Assembly: GCF_020379485.1 (NCBI RefSeq)
Contig: NC_063452.1
Coordinates: forward strand, 59,541,338-59,605,337
Direction of reading: 5' to 3'
DNA from: Brassica napus
Lineage: Eukaryota > Streptophyta > Magnoliopsida > Brassicales > Brassicaceae
Length of the DNA: 64,000 bases
The number at the start of each line of letters is the position of its first letter. The first letter of the stretch is position 1. Below, piece after piece: positions 39,292 through 51,525 of the stretch. A program made the translations under genes and the position numbers. The notes below the pieces were generated by a model. It searched no databases, was not told the DNA's origin, and worked only from the letters and a program-made list of their open reading frames with translations.

Positions 39292-39337
39292 AACATATCA
39301 TTAGTTGTTTTTTTTTTTTTGAACATATCATTAGTTG
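39292..39337. repeat. Direct repeat around an oligo-T insert (tail-only retroposition scar)
   Basis: The 16-mer aacatatcattagttg is present at 39292-39307 and 39322-39337. Only thirteen T and one G separate the copies. On the minus strand this is C followed by a poly(A) tail between perfect target-site duplications, the product expected if a LINE or SINE insertion kept just its tail. Confidence 0.6.
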
Positions 39338-39407
39338 TATACTAGCTACATTTCTTAATAATTCATACCATGTAATAGTTTTATGAGATTCACTTCTTAT
39401 GGCTCCA

Positions 39408-39720
39408 ATGTCTCTTTCTCTGTCTCTGCTATCTTTCCAACTTAACATCCATCTTTCTATGGGAGTCATTCAGGATTTTTACCTTTGATGTATTTGATTG
39501 TTCTTTATGTATTGGTCACTTTGTGACTTTGTCCTCCAACAATCACATTTCCTCTTGTTTGCTTGCCATGTCTCTTTCTCTCTCTCTCTGCTACCTTTCC
39601 AACTTAACATCCATCTTTTTATTGGAGTCATTCAGGATTTTTATCTTTGATGTATTTGATTGTTCTTTACGCATTGGTCACTTTGTCCTCCAACAATCAC
39701 AATTCCTCTTGTTTGCTTGC
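39408..39720. repeat. Tandem duplication, two copies of ~155 bp
   Basis: Copies 39408-39567 and 39568-39720 both begin atgtctctttctc and share nearly all their sequence. The second lacks an 8-base ctttgtga-type segment that is locally repeated in the first. It lies in the TNL downstream flank, with no coding function apparent. Confidence 0.85.
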
Positions 39721-40020
39721 TCTCTCCATGTTGTTATGTCTCTACTTTAGCTAAACAAAAAAAAACCAAATAAATAAAAAACCCAATTCCTTAAACATTA
39801 CTAAGAAAAAAAACATACATATCTGTCAAATTACCAAAAGCAATGTTCATACTAGTTATAAATTTAACAAAATCCAAATTAGCTAATCACTATGAGCGTC
39901 ATCTGCGTAAACTTTTCATGCTCTTGAAAATGTATCTTGAAAATGTATGAGGCTCATAGTTTGTATTTAGCCAGACGGCCCTGACTTCAAAATTATATTA
40001 AAACAACACAATGTGGTATC

Positions 40021-41015
40021 ATTAATCCCCTAGCATTACAACATTTGAGGTAGCCCACGTGTCATCACCACAATGATTCTTAAAATCCTTAGAGAAATAG
40101 GTTGGTCCATCTAAATATATAATAATTTTTTTATTAAACTAACCATAAATTAATTATTAATGTTCTCAATTCTTTCCTTAAATAAAAATTACGGAATTAC
40201 CTAATGTAGCTAAAGTATATATGACATTTAATGATTTTGAATAATAAAGATTTGATACAAATTGGTGTATTCTCTATTATTTTTGTTTAACTTTAAGTTA
40301 CTAAAATAAATGAAACAATCACATTAACCATATAATAAAAAAAATTAGTTTTTTCCGTATATGTTATATTTTTGATTTTTTTTTAAAAAAATCTCACATT
40401 CAAATTTTTATGATCCATGATTTTTTATTTATATAACAAGATACAAATTATTACAAAATCATGTAAGTAAAAAGTCTCATATATATTAATATCTTTTAAT
40501 TAAATTATATACGATAGAAAATACATAAATATTTTAATTTGAAATTTGGTTTGAACAACTTTTTTTTTTTGATAAAATCTATGAACAAATACTAACAACT
40601 TAATATTAAAATTTTGAAAATTTGCATTGAACGTTTATAAAAATTAGAAATTACTAAAACTTTCAAAACCATTGCACAATGGAAATTTGTTATCAGTGAT
40701 TTATTTTTTTATTATAAAAGATACAAATAAGTAGAACGCATCATTTAACAATATATCAATATTAAAAATGTACTATTCATTTATGTATATATTATGTAAA
40801 TTTAATTATATAAAATAGAAAATAGAAAAACTGATTGTTTGGATTGATAAAATTTATTTACGTATTTACACTAATTTAATTATATACGTAATAGTTATTG
40901 ACTTTTTCATTATCCAATATATATATTATTTTATAATATATAAAAGAACATATTATACGTAAAATAATTTATATATACGATGTTCATCCCGCAAAAGGCG
41001 CAAGTCTTAATCTAG
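40021..41015 (+). mobile_element. Non-autonomous Helitron (family copy A)
   Basis: The 3' end shows cccgcaaaaggcgcaagtct then CTAG (41012-41015) followed by T. The 5' part carries cattacaacattt, a CACGTGTCA word and acggaattacctaatgt, all shared with copy B (52690-53661) and, inverted, with copy C (60017-61710). The hairpin in this copy is imperfect. No coding sequence. The exact 5' end is uncertain by about 20 bp. Confidence 0.6.
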
Positions 41016-42118
41016 TAACAATTATGATATTTACAATCAATAATTTGTTATATCTTTCGCAAAGATGAATTGATTGGTTGTTGTTGTAACTTTAGTTTTT
41101 TTTTTCTGTTTTAAAAATAGACTATAGGTTGATTAATCAAAAATAAACTATAATTTTTCCTGGCTTGGTTCTAATTATTTTTATCGTGGATTTATTGTCA
41201 AAGTTGTAAATACAGTTATAGGAAAATAATTTTGAGAGCCAGCATATTTCTTTTCTAACTTTTTGGTTGTAGATTTATTTTCTAAAATTAAAAAAAAGGG
41301 AAATTGCATCCAATAACCAAACAAAAAACTCAAACTAGCCAAGTAACCAAAATCCTATTCTCTCTCTTCCTTTTCCTTTCTATCTCTCTCATCCCTCTTT
41401 CTAAAAATCTAATTTTGATTTTTTTTAGTTATTTCACAAATTCTCCCTTAAAAAAATAATTACTTTATAAAAATATTTTAAAATTAAAAATTAGCTGTTC
41501 AAAGCATATACAGCCATTTTCGATGGACCCCATTGCTCCTCTCTTTATCTGCTAGTATTTCGTATTATTAACGTGTTAATTGGCCGTTATCCAGAGGTTT
41601 ACAATAATGTTTGGTGCTTATTTACTTAAATTTTGTGTAATGAGATTTTTTTTTCCGAAAATCTGACACATCAAATGTTAGATTTTTCACCAATGTTTGT
41701 TTTGGGAGTTTACGAAATTAGAAATGTGATTTTGTCAAATGTATAATGTGAAACGATGACAAGAAAAGGACAAAAGGGTAAGAAATGTCTCTGTCGTGGC
41801 GACTTTTGATTGGACCGATGCATAGAATTAGACTAGACCGTGTTGTGTCTGAACTTACCCCTTTTCTCTTCTGTCTCTTCCCCTTCACTCAGTAGCTGCA
41901 GTAGGTCAGAAACCAATAGTTTCTTCTTCGTTTTAGTCCTGATGTATCTGTAGCGGAAAACAAAGGGGGAAAATGGGAGTAAACAAGGCCATCGACTCGG
42001 GCTAATGTGTCTCGTTTGATTCTTCTCTCAAGGGGTTTTATAGATAGAAATCAATCCAGACTTTTGCGTTTTTTAAAAAAAAAATTCTTTTCAAGATTAA
42101 GTAGTGTACTTCTCTACA
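41016..42118 (+). promoter_or_regulatory. PHGAP1-like upstream region and leader
   Basis: AT-rich intergenic DNA changes to CT-rich probable leader from about 41850 onward (ccccttttctcttctgtctc). The first coding ATG is at 42119. No other gene seen. Confidence 0.5.
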
Positions 42119-45100
42119 ATGGCGGCTTCTTTAGCAGCTATGCAGCGGCCACAAGGTGGTGCTTCGAATACGGTACTTACTGACTCCACTTCGATTTCTC
42201 CTTAGTTCTTATCATCTTGTTTGATTCGTGGGATTGTTGAAGATTGATGGGATAAACAAAGATTAATGCTTTTGTTTGAAGGCATATGTCACAAATTGAG
42301 TAAAGTATGAGACTTTTTTTGGAAAGACTAGATTTTTGCTCAAATGACTGTAGCCAGTGGATAAGAAGGGATTATATGCATTCTTCTTTGGGGACTTCTG
42401 GGGTTCAAATTCATCACCTCATATCCCCGTTATATAGGCATCTTTATCGATTAAATAAATATCTCTATGCATCATTAGGTGTAGTTTATGATTTTTGATG
42501 TGGCTGCTGCGTCTGTGGATCTCCTGTTACTAGCTTGGTATTAATAAACTAGCATAGATCTTAGCCAACCAACTGAAGCGAAAACAGTTATATAGCCTTA
42601 CTGGTTTGTTGGCAATGGAAGAATCTTTCAGATGTGTTTGTTCTTTTTATCTGTAGCATTTGAGTAGTTGATCTATATAATAATTCAAACCAATGATAAT
42701 CCTTTCTTGTATTCCACTATAGGTTTACAAGAGTGGTCCTCTTTTCATTTCATCAAAAGGTAACTTTCTATAATTTCCCCTTCTTTCAAAATCATCTACA
42801 ATGCACCTCTACCCGTTGTGTATCAGTCTTGTCCTTAGTTACTACCAACTTGTTGTCTAAAGTTTTTTATATTTCATTCTGATTGGCAGGACTTGGTTGG
42901 ACATCCTGGAAGAAGCGTTGGTTTATCCTTACTCGAAACTCTCTGGTGTTCTTCAAAAATGATCCGGTCAGTATTGTCCTTCCAATTGCAGAAGTTCTTT
43001 TACTTTCTAGATTTGGTGTTTCACTAATCACTTGTTATATGTATCAGTCTGTTTTAACAATGTGCATGGAGTTTAATAGTATCTTATTATTCACTATCAA
43101 CTCCCAATTTTCTTGAAATATTAGTTACCCTTTGCTCATTGTTTCAACTGTTTTGGCAGAGTGTATCACCACAAAAAGGGGGTGAAGTCAATTCAACTCT
43201 TGGAGGCATTGACTTGAACAGTTCCGGGAGGTATGCATTGCCCTTAATTTGTTGTTTATAAGAACACCTCTAAATTTTCTAGCCTGTGTTAATATTTTCC
43301 GTTAGCAGTGTCGTGGTGAGAGAGGATAAAAAGTTGTTGACTGTATTATTCCCAGATGGGCGTGATGGACGAGCCTTCACCCTCAAGGTGATTTTTATAT
43401 TTAACAAGTTGACTACATTTTTCGTCCTCCTTATGAGCTGTGAATCCTGGGTTATTATACTTCTAATGAAATGCTAATTATTTTGGCTCAAATAGGCTGA
43501 GTCGTTAGAGGACTTGTATGAGTGGAAGGCAGCTCTTGAGCAAGCCCTTGCACAAGCTCCCAACGCAGCTTTGGTAATTGGTCAAAATGGGATATTCCGA
43601 ACAGAAGCAAACAATATAATTGAAGGGTCCTTTAATTCATGTTAGTTCTCTTTTATTTTATTATGTCCAGATCCTTTGCTATGGTTCCTTTCATATTACC
43701 TATGTATAACGATCAAACGCTGGCATGCAGGGAGAGATCAGCGCCCATTGAAGTCTTCTGTTGTTGGAAGACCAATTCTGCTCGCTCTAGAAGAAATCGA
43801 TGGAAGTCCATCGTTTCTCGAGAAAGCACTTCAGTTTCTTGAGACATATGGTGAGTTTTTGCCTCATAGTTTAATTAAATCTACTGTAAGTTATATAGGC
43901 TATTGTATAAATGTTTTTTTTTCTTCTAATTATCCATATAAATGTTTTCTTCTTTTTTTCCACACAGGAACCAAAGTAGAGGGAATCTTAAGGCAGTCTG
44001 CAGATGTTGAGGAGGTAGAACGCAGAGTTTATGACTACGAACAAGGTATTGTTATTGTACATATGGATCCTTTGTTTTGATATATACTTTTCTAATTTCT
44101 TTCTCTTAATTTTCCAAATGTACTTATCTAGGGAACACAGATTTTAGTCCTGAAGAGGATGCACATGTTGTTGGAGACTGTGTTAAGGTATTATATAGAT
44201 CGTTAACTATGTTTCCAGTTTAAATTTAATGTGTTAAAATACTTGTGTAATCTTATTTGTATCTGCAGCATGTTCTGCGGCAGTTGCCTTCTTCTCCAGT
44301 TCCTGCTTCGTGCTGCACTGCTCTGCTAGAATCCTATAGTAAGTCTGTTTTGTATATGGAATCTATGCTTCTACTTTCGTGTATGTTTGTGTATATAACT
44401 CGTTCTTTTTTACCTTTTTCTATAGAAATTGATCATAAAGAAACTCGGATTAAATCACTGCGCTCTGCGATAGTTGAAACATTTCCAGAACCAAACAGGC
44501 GACTACTACTGCGGTATGCTTTCAGTTGTAGTCTTTGAAATGATTTTAATCCTCAGCTGCACATGTCTTGGTGAAATAGGCGGTGCTCTCATGGAAAACC
44601 TGTTTGGAAGTTTAGTATTTTGGTTGCTTCAAATAGCTTTATTCTCAGCATTGTTTTTGTTCTGTAGGATTCTGAAGATGATGAATACTATCACCTCTCA
44701 TTCCCGTGAGAACCGGATGACTTCATCTGCTGTAGCTGCTTGTATGTCTCCATTGCTACTGCGTCCTCTACTGGCTGGAGAGTGTGATCTCGAAGGCTTT
44801 GACGCTCTGGAAGACAACTCTGCCCAGCTTCTTGCTGCCGCTAATGCTGCCAACAATGCTCAAGCCATTGTCACTTCCCTTTTGGAAGACTATGGGAATA
44901 TGATCAATGTAAGATCATTTAATTTATATCTGGTGGCACACAATACTATATGCTCAACTATTTTGTTTGCAGGATGAAGGTCTTCAAAGATGCTCCACTT
45001 CTACTGATTCTCGTATTGGCGAGAGTGGGCCTGAGAACTCAAGTGATGAAGAGGACATAGAAGTTAAACGTCCTGACTTGCACAATGTGGATATAGAAGA

Positions 45101-47142
45101 TGGCCAAACAGATGATGATGATGATGTAATGCTGAGCAGAAAACCTAGTGAAAGCAGTGGTTATGCTGGCAGTGATCTGTATGACTACAAGGTTTGTTCT
45201 TTCCATCTTATCCCACTGCCCTATACATCCATGTCAGATTCGTTTCCATTTGTATTCTTTCCTTTAACCATTAGCTACTAAATATTATTTCCTTTGAGTG
45301 TGCTTTCTCTCAGGAATATGGGGTTGAAGATTCAGATGCTGAGTCTCCTAAAGACATCCATTGTTCAGTCGAGAGTAGTACAGAGTTTCCCACTAGAGTG
45401 AAAAGACAAATTGAAGAGCCTTTTAAAGATATAGAAATCGCCAGCGTATCACCTACTGAGAACTGTTATCAATCAGGGAGAGAGGCTATGCCATCAGTCA
45501 GTCCCAGTACCCCTCTCACTGCCACTAGATACACAGCTTCAGCTGAGAAACCTGCAAACAAAGTTGCTGGCTTATCAACAGTCAGTTCTAAGCGTTCTTC
45601 ACCCTGGGGAAGAGGCAGCGTAAGTTCTCCATTGCTGGCATGAATAGTGATGATTCTATTGTTACAGCTTCCAATTATTTTCTTTGTTTACTGTGTGCAG
45701 GGCCAAAAAACTCCTGCTAAAGGATCGTTTGATGGTTCAGGAAATGACGAGTAAGATATTCATTCCTGAATGCGTATATTTTGGTTCAGTAAGGTTGACT
45801 TATGCTTATGTGAATGCTGCTTCACTGCTTGTAGGCTTCTTATACAGAGGCTGGAGCTCATGAAAGATGAGCTGAGGCAACGAATCGCCAAGGAGGTAAT
45901 TGTTCTGGCAGTAGAAGAAGTACTATATGCTGATTACATAAATGTTATTGTATTGATTGAATGGATACTACAGGCTAAGGGAAATGCTGTATTACAAGCT
46001 AGCTTGGAGAGAAGGAAGCAGGCTTTGCACGAACGTCGGTTGGCACTTGAACAAGATGTATGAACCTTCTCTTGAGTTTTTGTGTTTCTATCTTCCAATT
46101 TTTATTCAGAATCTCCATTTTGCTTGTCATGGAATATCAGGTGGGCAGATTACAAGAGCAGCTGCAAGCTGAGAGAGACCTCAGATCCGCTCTTGAAGTT
46201 GGTCTTAGCAGTTCTTGTGGACACTTTAGCTCACAAGCTGCGGATTCTAAAGTCAGTATACACTTTTGTTCCTTGTGTTTACGGTTATATATCTTGCTCT
46301 CCTTGGTTCTAACATCACTAATAAATGCGAAGACAAGGGCTGAGCTTGAGGAGATAGCTCTCGCAGAAGCTGATGTGGCAAGACTGAAGCAGAAAGTAGC
46401 AGAGTTACATCATCAGCTTAGTCAGCAGCGCCATCATCACTTAAGCTCACTCCCAGATGCTCAAAGCCATCATCAATTTCTCCAGAATCACAATACTCAA
46501 CTGTGAGTTTAACTCTAATTCAAGTACAATCCATCTTATTAGTCAAAATTAAACTCGCTAGAAAGATATTAGTACTCTTACTTTAACAATGTTGCAGGAA
46601 GTCTTTTCAGCAGGATTTTGATTCTATTCTTGCTTTCGTTAATCAAGAAAGAAACCAGAGAACGGTATAAATAAAGAGAGATCTCACTAACCATTGACTT
46701 ATTCATTCAGTTTTTTTAGTAACATAAGCTTGTGATGGAATCATATAGGATGAAAGTAGCTTAAGAGCAGAATGGAGAAATGGAAGAGGAAACAACAGAC
46801 AAGTACCAGGCTCGCCGAGGCTAAACGAAGCATCCTTAGGCATTCCAATGGAAGAGTTTTCACCTGTTAGTTTTGTTTCTCTTTTCTCATCTTGTAAAAA
46901 AACTAAAATCTTGCAGAAATCCTCTACTAATTTGGTACGGACTTTTGTAGGTGATGGAGTACGCAAGACATGAGCATAACCATCCTCCTCCTGGAGCATC
47001 TGCAGCTCTCATGGAGCTAACAACTCGTCTGGATTTCTTCAAGGAAAGACGTTCACAGCTTATGCAGCAGATTCATAATCTGGACCTCAGCTATGGTTCT
47101 TCCTCTTCTGTGCATAGATCGTCTTCTCCACCGTGGAACTAA
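42119..47142 (+). CDS. PHGAP1: PH-domain RhoGAP (PHGAP1-like)
   Basis: Twenty-two exons were traced, from 42119-42172, 42723-42759 and 42890-42966 to 46749-46865 and 46951-47142. All keep phase and give 830 residues. A PH domain (about 20-135; GLGWTSWKKRWFILTRNSLV) binds membrane lipid. The RhoGAP domain (about 160-350) has the arginine finger Arg203 in GILRQS and a conserved SSAVAACMSPLLLRP block. An acidic/Ser-rich linker, a coiled coil (about 570-710, LQEQLQAERDLRSALE and EEIALAEADVARLKQK) and an HQ-rich tail follow. It should switch off ROP GTPases. The Arabidopsis protein (At5g12150) acts with POK kinesins at the cortical division zone. Exon 6 is read through to 43640, where AATTCA-T joins GG to restore Trp155. 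Confidence 0.93.
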
Positions 47143-47680
47143 AGCTCTCTTTAAGCAGTTTCTCCCCTCCCCTCCCATCCTCTTTTATCCATGTAATCAG
47201 AAAGAAAATATGTATAAAGTCTCAGCCTTTGCAGACTCATGCAGGCATGCTTGTAAAACACCGGTTTAATGCCAAACCGACTATATCTATCTATGGACCA
47301 CCAAAATGATGAGAAGTTGTTTGCTCGTACGTCTTTTGTTAGTGTGATTTATGTAAGAATTTCAAGAATTATTGAGGTTTTGTATAAGTTTTTTTTTATA
47401 TATCTCTATTTTACTTGTAAAATTATAACAAAAATTTTAAAATAATTTCATAAATTGCGAAAAAAGTATAACTCTACAGTAGTGGTTTTTTTTCTTCTGC
47501 CGACCTGTAGTGTTATAATGAGTCACAATATTTAATTATTCGATGGAAAAGAAAATATTCTTGAAGATAAAAAAAAAAAACGCGCTTTACTAAATTCTCT
47601 GTATATATATCCAATATATAAAGAGGAAGAGGTGAGAGAGACTTATCTCCGAAGCAAAATACAATCAAGGAGAGGCGATA
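47143..47680 (+). promoter_or_regulatory. PHGAP1-like 3' flank and CYS1 promoter
   Basis: The PHGAP1 3' UTR runs into a short promoter. A TATA-like tatataaa lies at about 47616-47622, some 60 bp before the CYS1 start at 47681, followed by a GA-rich leader. The gap between the two coding regions is 538 bp. Confidence 0.45.
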
Positions 47681-48094
47681 ATGGCGGATCAACAAGGAGG
47701 AACAGTTCTGGGAGGAGTTCGCGACGTCGATGCAAATGCAAACGATCTTCAAGTCGAGAGTCTCGCTCGTTTCGCTGTCGATGAGCATAACAAGAAGGAG
47801 GTATACGTTTCTATTACTCTCTTCTTCCTAGGAGGATCTGTTTGATCCGATCGATCGAAACATGTGAATATTTTTCAAAATTTTCGTCTCTGTTATGTAT
47901 GTATGCAGAACGTGAATCTGGAGTACAGGAGGCTCATTGGTGCGAAAACGCAGGTGGTGGCAGGAACGATGCACCATCTGACGGTGGAGGTGGCTGATGG
48001 CGAGACCAAGAAGGTGTACGAGGCCAAGGTTTTGGAGAAGGCCTGGGAGAATCTCAAGAAGCTGGAGGACTTCACCCACCTTCGCGATGTTTAG
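47681..48094 (+). CDS. CYS1: Phytocystatin (CYS1-like cysteine protease inhibitor)
   Basis: Two exons (47681-47800, 47909-48094) encode 101 residues with no signal peptide, so the product is cytosolic. It has all cystatin contact elements: the N-terminal Gly-Gly (11-12), the plant-specific LARFAV helix motif (28-33), the reactive-site loop QVVAG (55-59) and Trp86 in the second hairpin ([12 protein letters not shown]). It blocks papain-like cysteine proteases reversibly. In Arabidopsis CYS1 restrains programmed cell death and is induced by wounding and pathogens. The single intron after KKE is at the conserved phytocystatin position. Matches At5g12140. Confidence 0.95.
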
Positions 48095-48742
48095 TTTCAT
48101 ACCTGATAAGCACATCGCATTCTACGTGATAAGAGTCCCTGTTTAGTGTTTAACCAATGGGTAACTCTCTCGTTAAATAAGTGAATGTGAAATTCTACTC
48201 CTTGTGTTTGATTTGATGGGTCTGTGTAATGGAACTGGTGTTGTGTTTATCTATTATTGCAAGTTGCAAACTTTATATCTTTATGATTCTACAAGACCTG
48301 ATGGTGAAAACAAAAAGTAGATGTATGTACTGGTCTCATGATTAAAGCTAGAGGAGATGCTGACATTACAAAAGCATCTTATACACATCATGATTCAGAT
48401 CATTTTTTCTTGTACATGACGGTCTTAACGAGGATCATGATCAAGCTGAGACCATTACGCACACAACAAAACAACCTAAACAGAAAGTACGGATCATAAC
48501 ACAACTCTGAACAGAATCAGCGAGAAGTGAACACAGAAATAGATTAAGGTTGGGTTTAAAGATCTTGTTCTTTGCAGCTTTGAACGACCAGGCCCAAAAA
48601 AAAAAAAATCATTTGAACAATACATCTTACAGAGCCCATGCCCCCCTTCTCTCTCTTTTATATCTACAGTAACACATCTGTGAAATCGTATAATGAACAA
48701 TGCGATTTTGCTCTTATAAATGTTTGATTGACTACTTCTTAG
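48095..48742. other. Convergent 3' flanks of CYS1-like and PDE149-like genes
   Basis: No gene seen. It probably contains both 3' UTRs. There is an A run at 48597-48608. Confidence 0.55.
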
Positions 48743-51237
48743 TTAGCTGTCACCGGATTTATTCGTTAGGCTCAACAGTACTCCGGTGCTAAGAGAAAGC
48801 GCCACGATACCAAGTGATGCCTCGGTTGATACATGGAAGCCTGCAAGGAGGAACAAAATGTTGACAGCTTTTAGTTTTTTTTTTTTGTTCAAGCAGAAAT
48901 TGTGGATGAATGAATCTTTATACCAAAGAAATCGAGGATCATCTTAAATCCGATAAAGCCAAGAACCACTGCTATTGATGGCTGGTTATGGCAAAAGACA
49001 AGATTAGATAGAAATCATTACTGCTAATGACCCCAATCAAGGAACTGTATTATGTATAAAAACAAAGTGATACCTGCAAGTATTCCAGCTCGTCCATTCC
49101 TTCAGAAATCAGGGTATAGAGAGACCTTAGTCCTGCAGGCAAAAATAAATTAAACTTACCCTTGAATTCAATTCAAACTTCCAAGAATATTAAGAGGCAG
49201 CATCGACACTAATAACATCAAGTATTGACAACGAACTAATACCTAGGATTGCAAAAAGATTAGAGGTCAAGACAATAAAAGGATCCCTTGTGACACCAAA
49301 AACAGCTGGTATTGAGTCAACCTAAGAGAATGAGAAACCAGTATCAGTGCTTTGCTTCATTTTCTTAAAGAGCCAAAAAAAAAAAAAAAGATTCACAAAG
49401 TGGTGATGGAGAATTACAGCAAATGCTATGTCACTGAGCTCTATCACTGCTACTGTGAGAAGCAATGGTGTGGCCTGCCCAAAATATTTTTGAGATCAAT
49501 TAGAACACAGTCGAAAAGATACTATGATGAACTTTTTACCAAGGAATCCTCGTAAAAGAAGACTTAATAAAGTCTGCTACATAAATCTTAAATATCAATG
49601 AAAATTTAGTCATATACTCACTTTCCAAATGCCATCATGCTTTGTGAAAAACCGATTCCCATCGTAACTTGCTGCCCACAGTTGAAAACATAAGAAAGAA
49701 GGAATACATGAGCTGTTGAAACATTCTAATTCGCACTGAGACACCTAAGTGCATATAATCCAATCAAATGAACTTTTGAAGGTAACAAATATAGAAAAAG
49801 GAAGAAAAAGACTGGGTACATTACATGTGACAGGAATAAATCTCTGGCATGTCTTCACAATGAAGTTGTCTGATAGATCTGTATCATCTTCTTCACTTGA
49901 AAATAACTGTATAAAGATATTAGGCCCAGGAAAATTAAGTGACAAGCAGCCTTTACGTTCCATACCAATAGATGCCGTTGTAATTACAGGAATAAATGGT
50001 AATACGCACCTTGAAAGACGAATATAAGAGAACTGCTGCAAGCAGTAGGTTGACTGCTTCAAATTTCTGAAAGATAGTAGGGAGAATTTAGAATCAAATG
50101 AAGCATAAAGACAATTAAATAAACAAATTTGGATCCAAGCACATGACTCACCTGAAGAGTAGCTGTTCCTATTAATATGAGGGTGAAACGGAAGATAATT
50201 GCACCAGCTACACCATAGGTAAGCACACGATTCTATAGAAAGGACACAGAATCAGATTACTATGTGATGGCCAAGAACTAAACTTGTGTGGAGATAATTG
50301 GGTACCTGATACATGAGTGGCACTTTGAAGTACTTGAAGACGAGAACAAAAACAAACAAGTTGTCCACTGACAAGCTTTGCTCCAATAAATAGCTGAAAA
50401 AGTTGGAAAAATAAATCGCATTCAGAGCTAAACGAGCTTAATACATATCATATCTAAAAGCACCTACGCACCCAGCAAAAAACTCAGATGCCTTGCCAAC
50501 ACCATCCTTCAAACCTATTCCGGTTCCAAACGCCACCGCAGCGCTTACCTATAGAGAGATAAATATAACATTTACGTATCGTTTTTACATTCAAAATAAA
50601 ATTAAAAAAAAAAGAGCAGATGGAAGAAGATACTAACACACAAGGCAACAGTCTTGAAGGAAGTTTTGTACGTCTCGTCTTTTAAAGTCTCTCTCAGACC
50701 TCCATCGTCATCTTTGTGTGGTAGAAGATCTCTGCTCTCCTTCTCTGTACTAACATGCCACAAACACACAATTAAATTATTGTCACACAACACAAAGCCT
50801 CTCTCTTTTCTCTTTTAAGAGAGGTCAAACGTGTGCCTTGCTAGCAAAATTAAGATCATAGCAATCAATCAACGAATCTGAATCGAAAAAAAAATGTAAT
50901 CTTGGGAGAAGAAGCATATTCACCTGAAGAAGAAGAAGAAGAAACATCATCTTCCTGATCAGTTCCTCGGGAGCAAGCAATAGGAGAAAGACGACGATTT
51001 GCAGCTGAAACAATGGTGGCCCAGAAGCACATTAGATAGATGAATCCGTGCGTTCAGATACATTGAAATGTAATGTTATTATGAGAGAGAAAAGAGAGAA
51101 CCTGAAACGAGAGAGAGACGAGACTCAGTCCATCCACGAGCTCGGAAGTTCGGAGGAATCACAGGAACGCTAACAAAGATTCGATCCGGTTTCGCCGGAG
51201 CGAGAACTCCGTGGTGGATAACCGAAGCTAAGCTCAT
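48743..51237 (-). CDS. PDE149: Plastid TerC-family membrane protein (PDE149-like)
   Basis: Fourteen minus-strand exons (51237-51102, 51004-50924, 50744-50638, 50548-50472, 50393-50306, 50232-50152, 50066-50010, 49906-49825, 49671-49622, 49474-49418, 49321-49243, 49132-49074, 48981-48924, 48840-48743) keep phase to 369 residues. The N-terminus is Ser/Arg-rich with few acids, as in a chloroplast transit peptide. The TerC core (about 130-345) has several membrane spans and both signature acidic motifs, [12 protein letters not shown] (138-149) and [17 protein letters not shown] (265-281), likely metal-ion ligands. Arabidopsis PDE149 (At5g12130) helps insert thylakoid membrane proteins, and mutants are pigment-defective. 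Exon 3 requires the second of two nearby acceptors. Confidence 0.92.
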
Positions 51238-51525
51238 AGCGTTGTTTGTGTAAAATCCAAAATCAAATTATGCGAGTGACCACTCCTATCAATCGCTGAA
51301 TACCATTAAAACGCTGCCGTTTTTGAATTGTACTAACCCAACCCGGTCAGAACTATTACCACCCTTCGCTTGGGTGATTGATTAATGGGTTTCGCCGCTT
51401 CGGTCTGGTTATGGTTTTAAGTTTTTTCTTTTTTTTCCGGTTTTCTAACTTTTGAGTAATCAGAGTAAAATCTAATTTGGTTTCGTTCTATCGTATAAAT
51501 TCAGTAATACTTCTGTATCTGTCTC
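51238..51525. promoter_or_regulatory. PDE149-like upstream region
   Basis: This short 5' flank of the minus-strand PDE149-like gene contains AACCCGGT/ACCGG words and becomes AT-rich just before the Helitron-type 5' terminus at 51526. Confidence 0.4.

Noticed and set aside
42119..43640. PHGAP1 exon 6 ending at 43574 (GTAATTGG) rather than 43640
   Set aside because: Reading on to AATTCA-T before GTTAGT restores Trp-Arg-Asp at the junction, preserves phase and matches the family sequence I recall.
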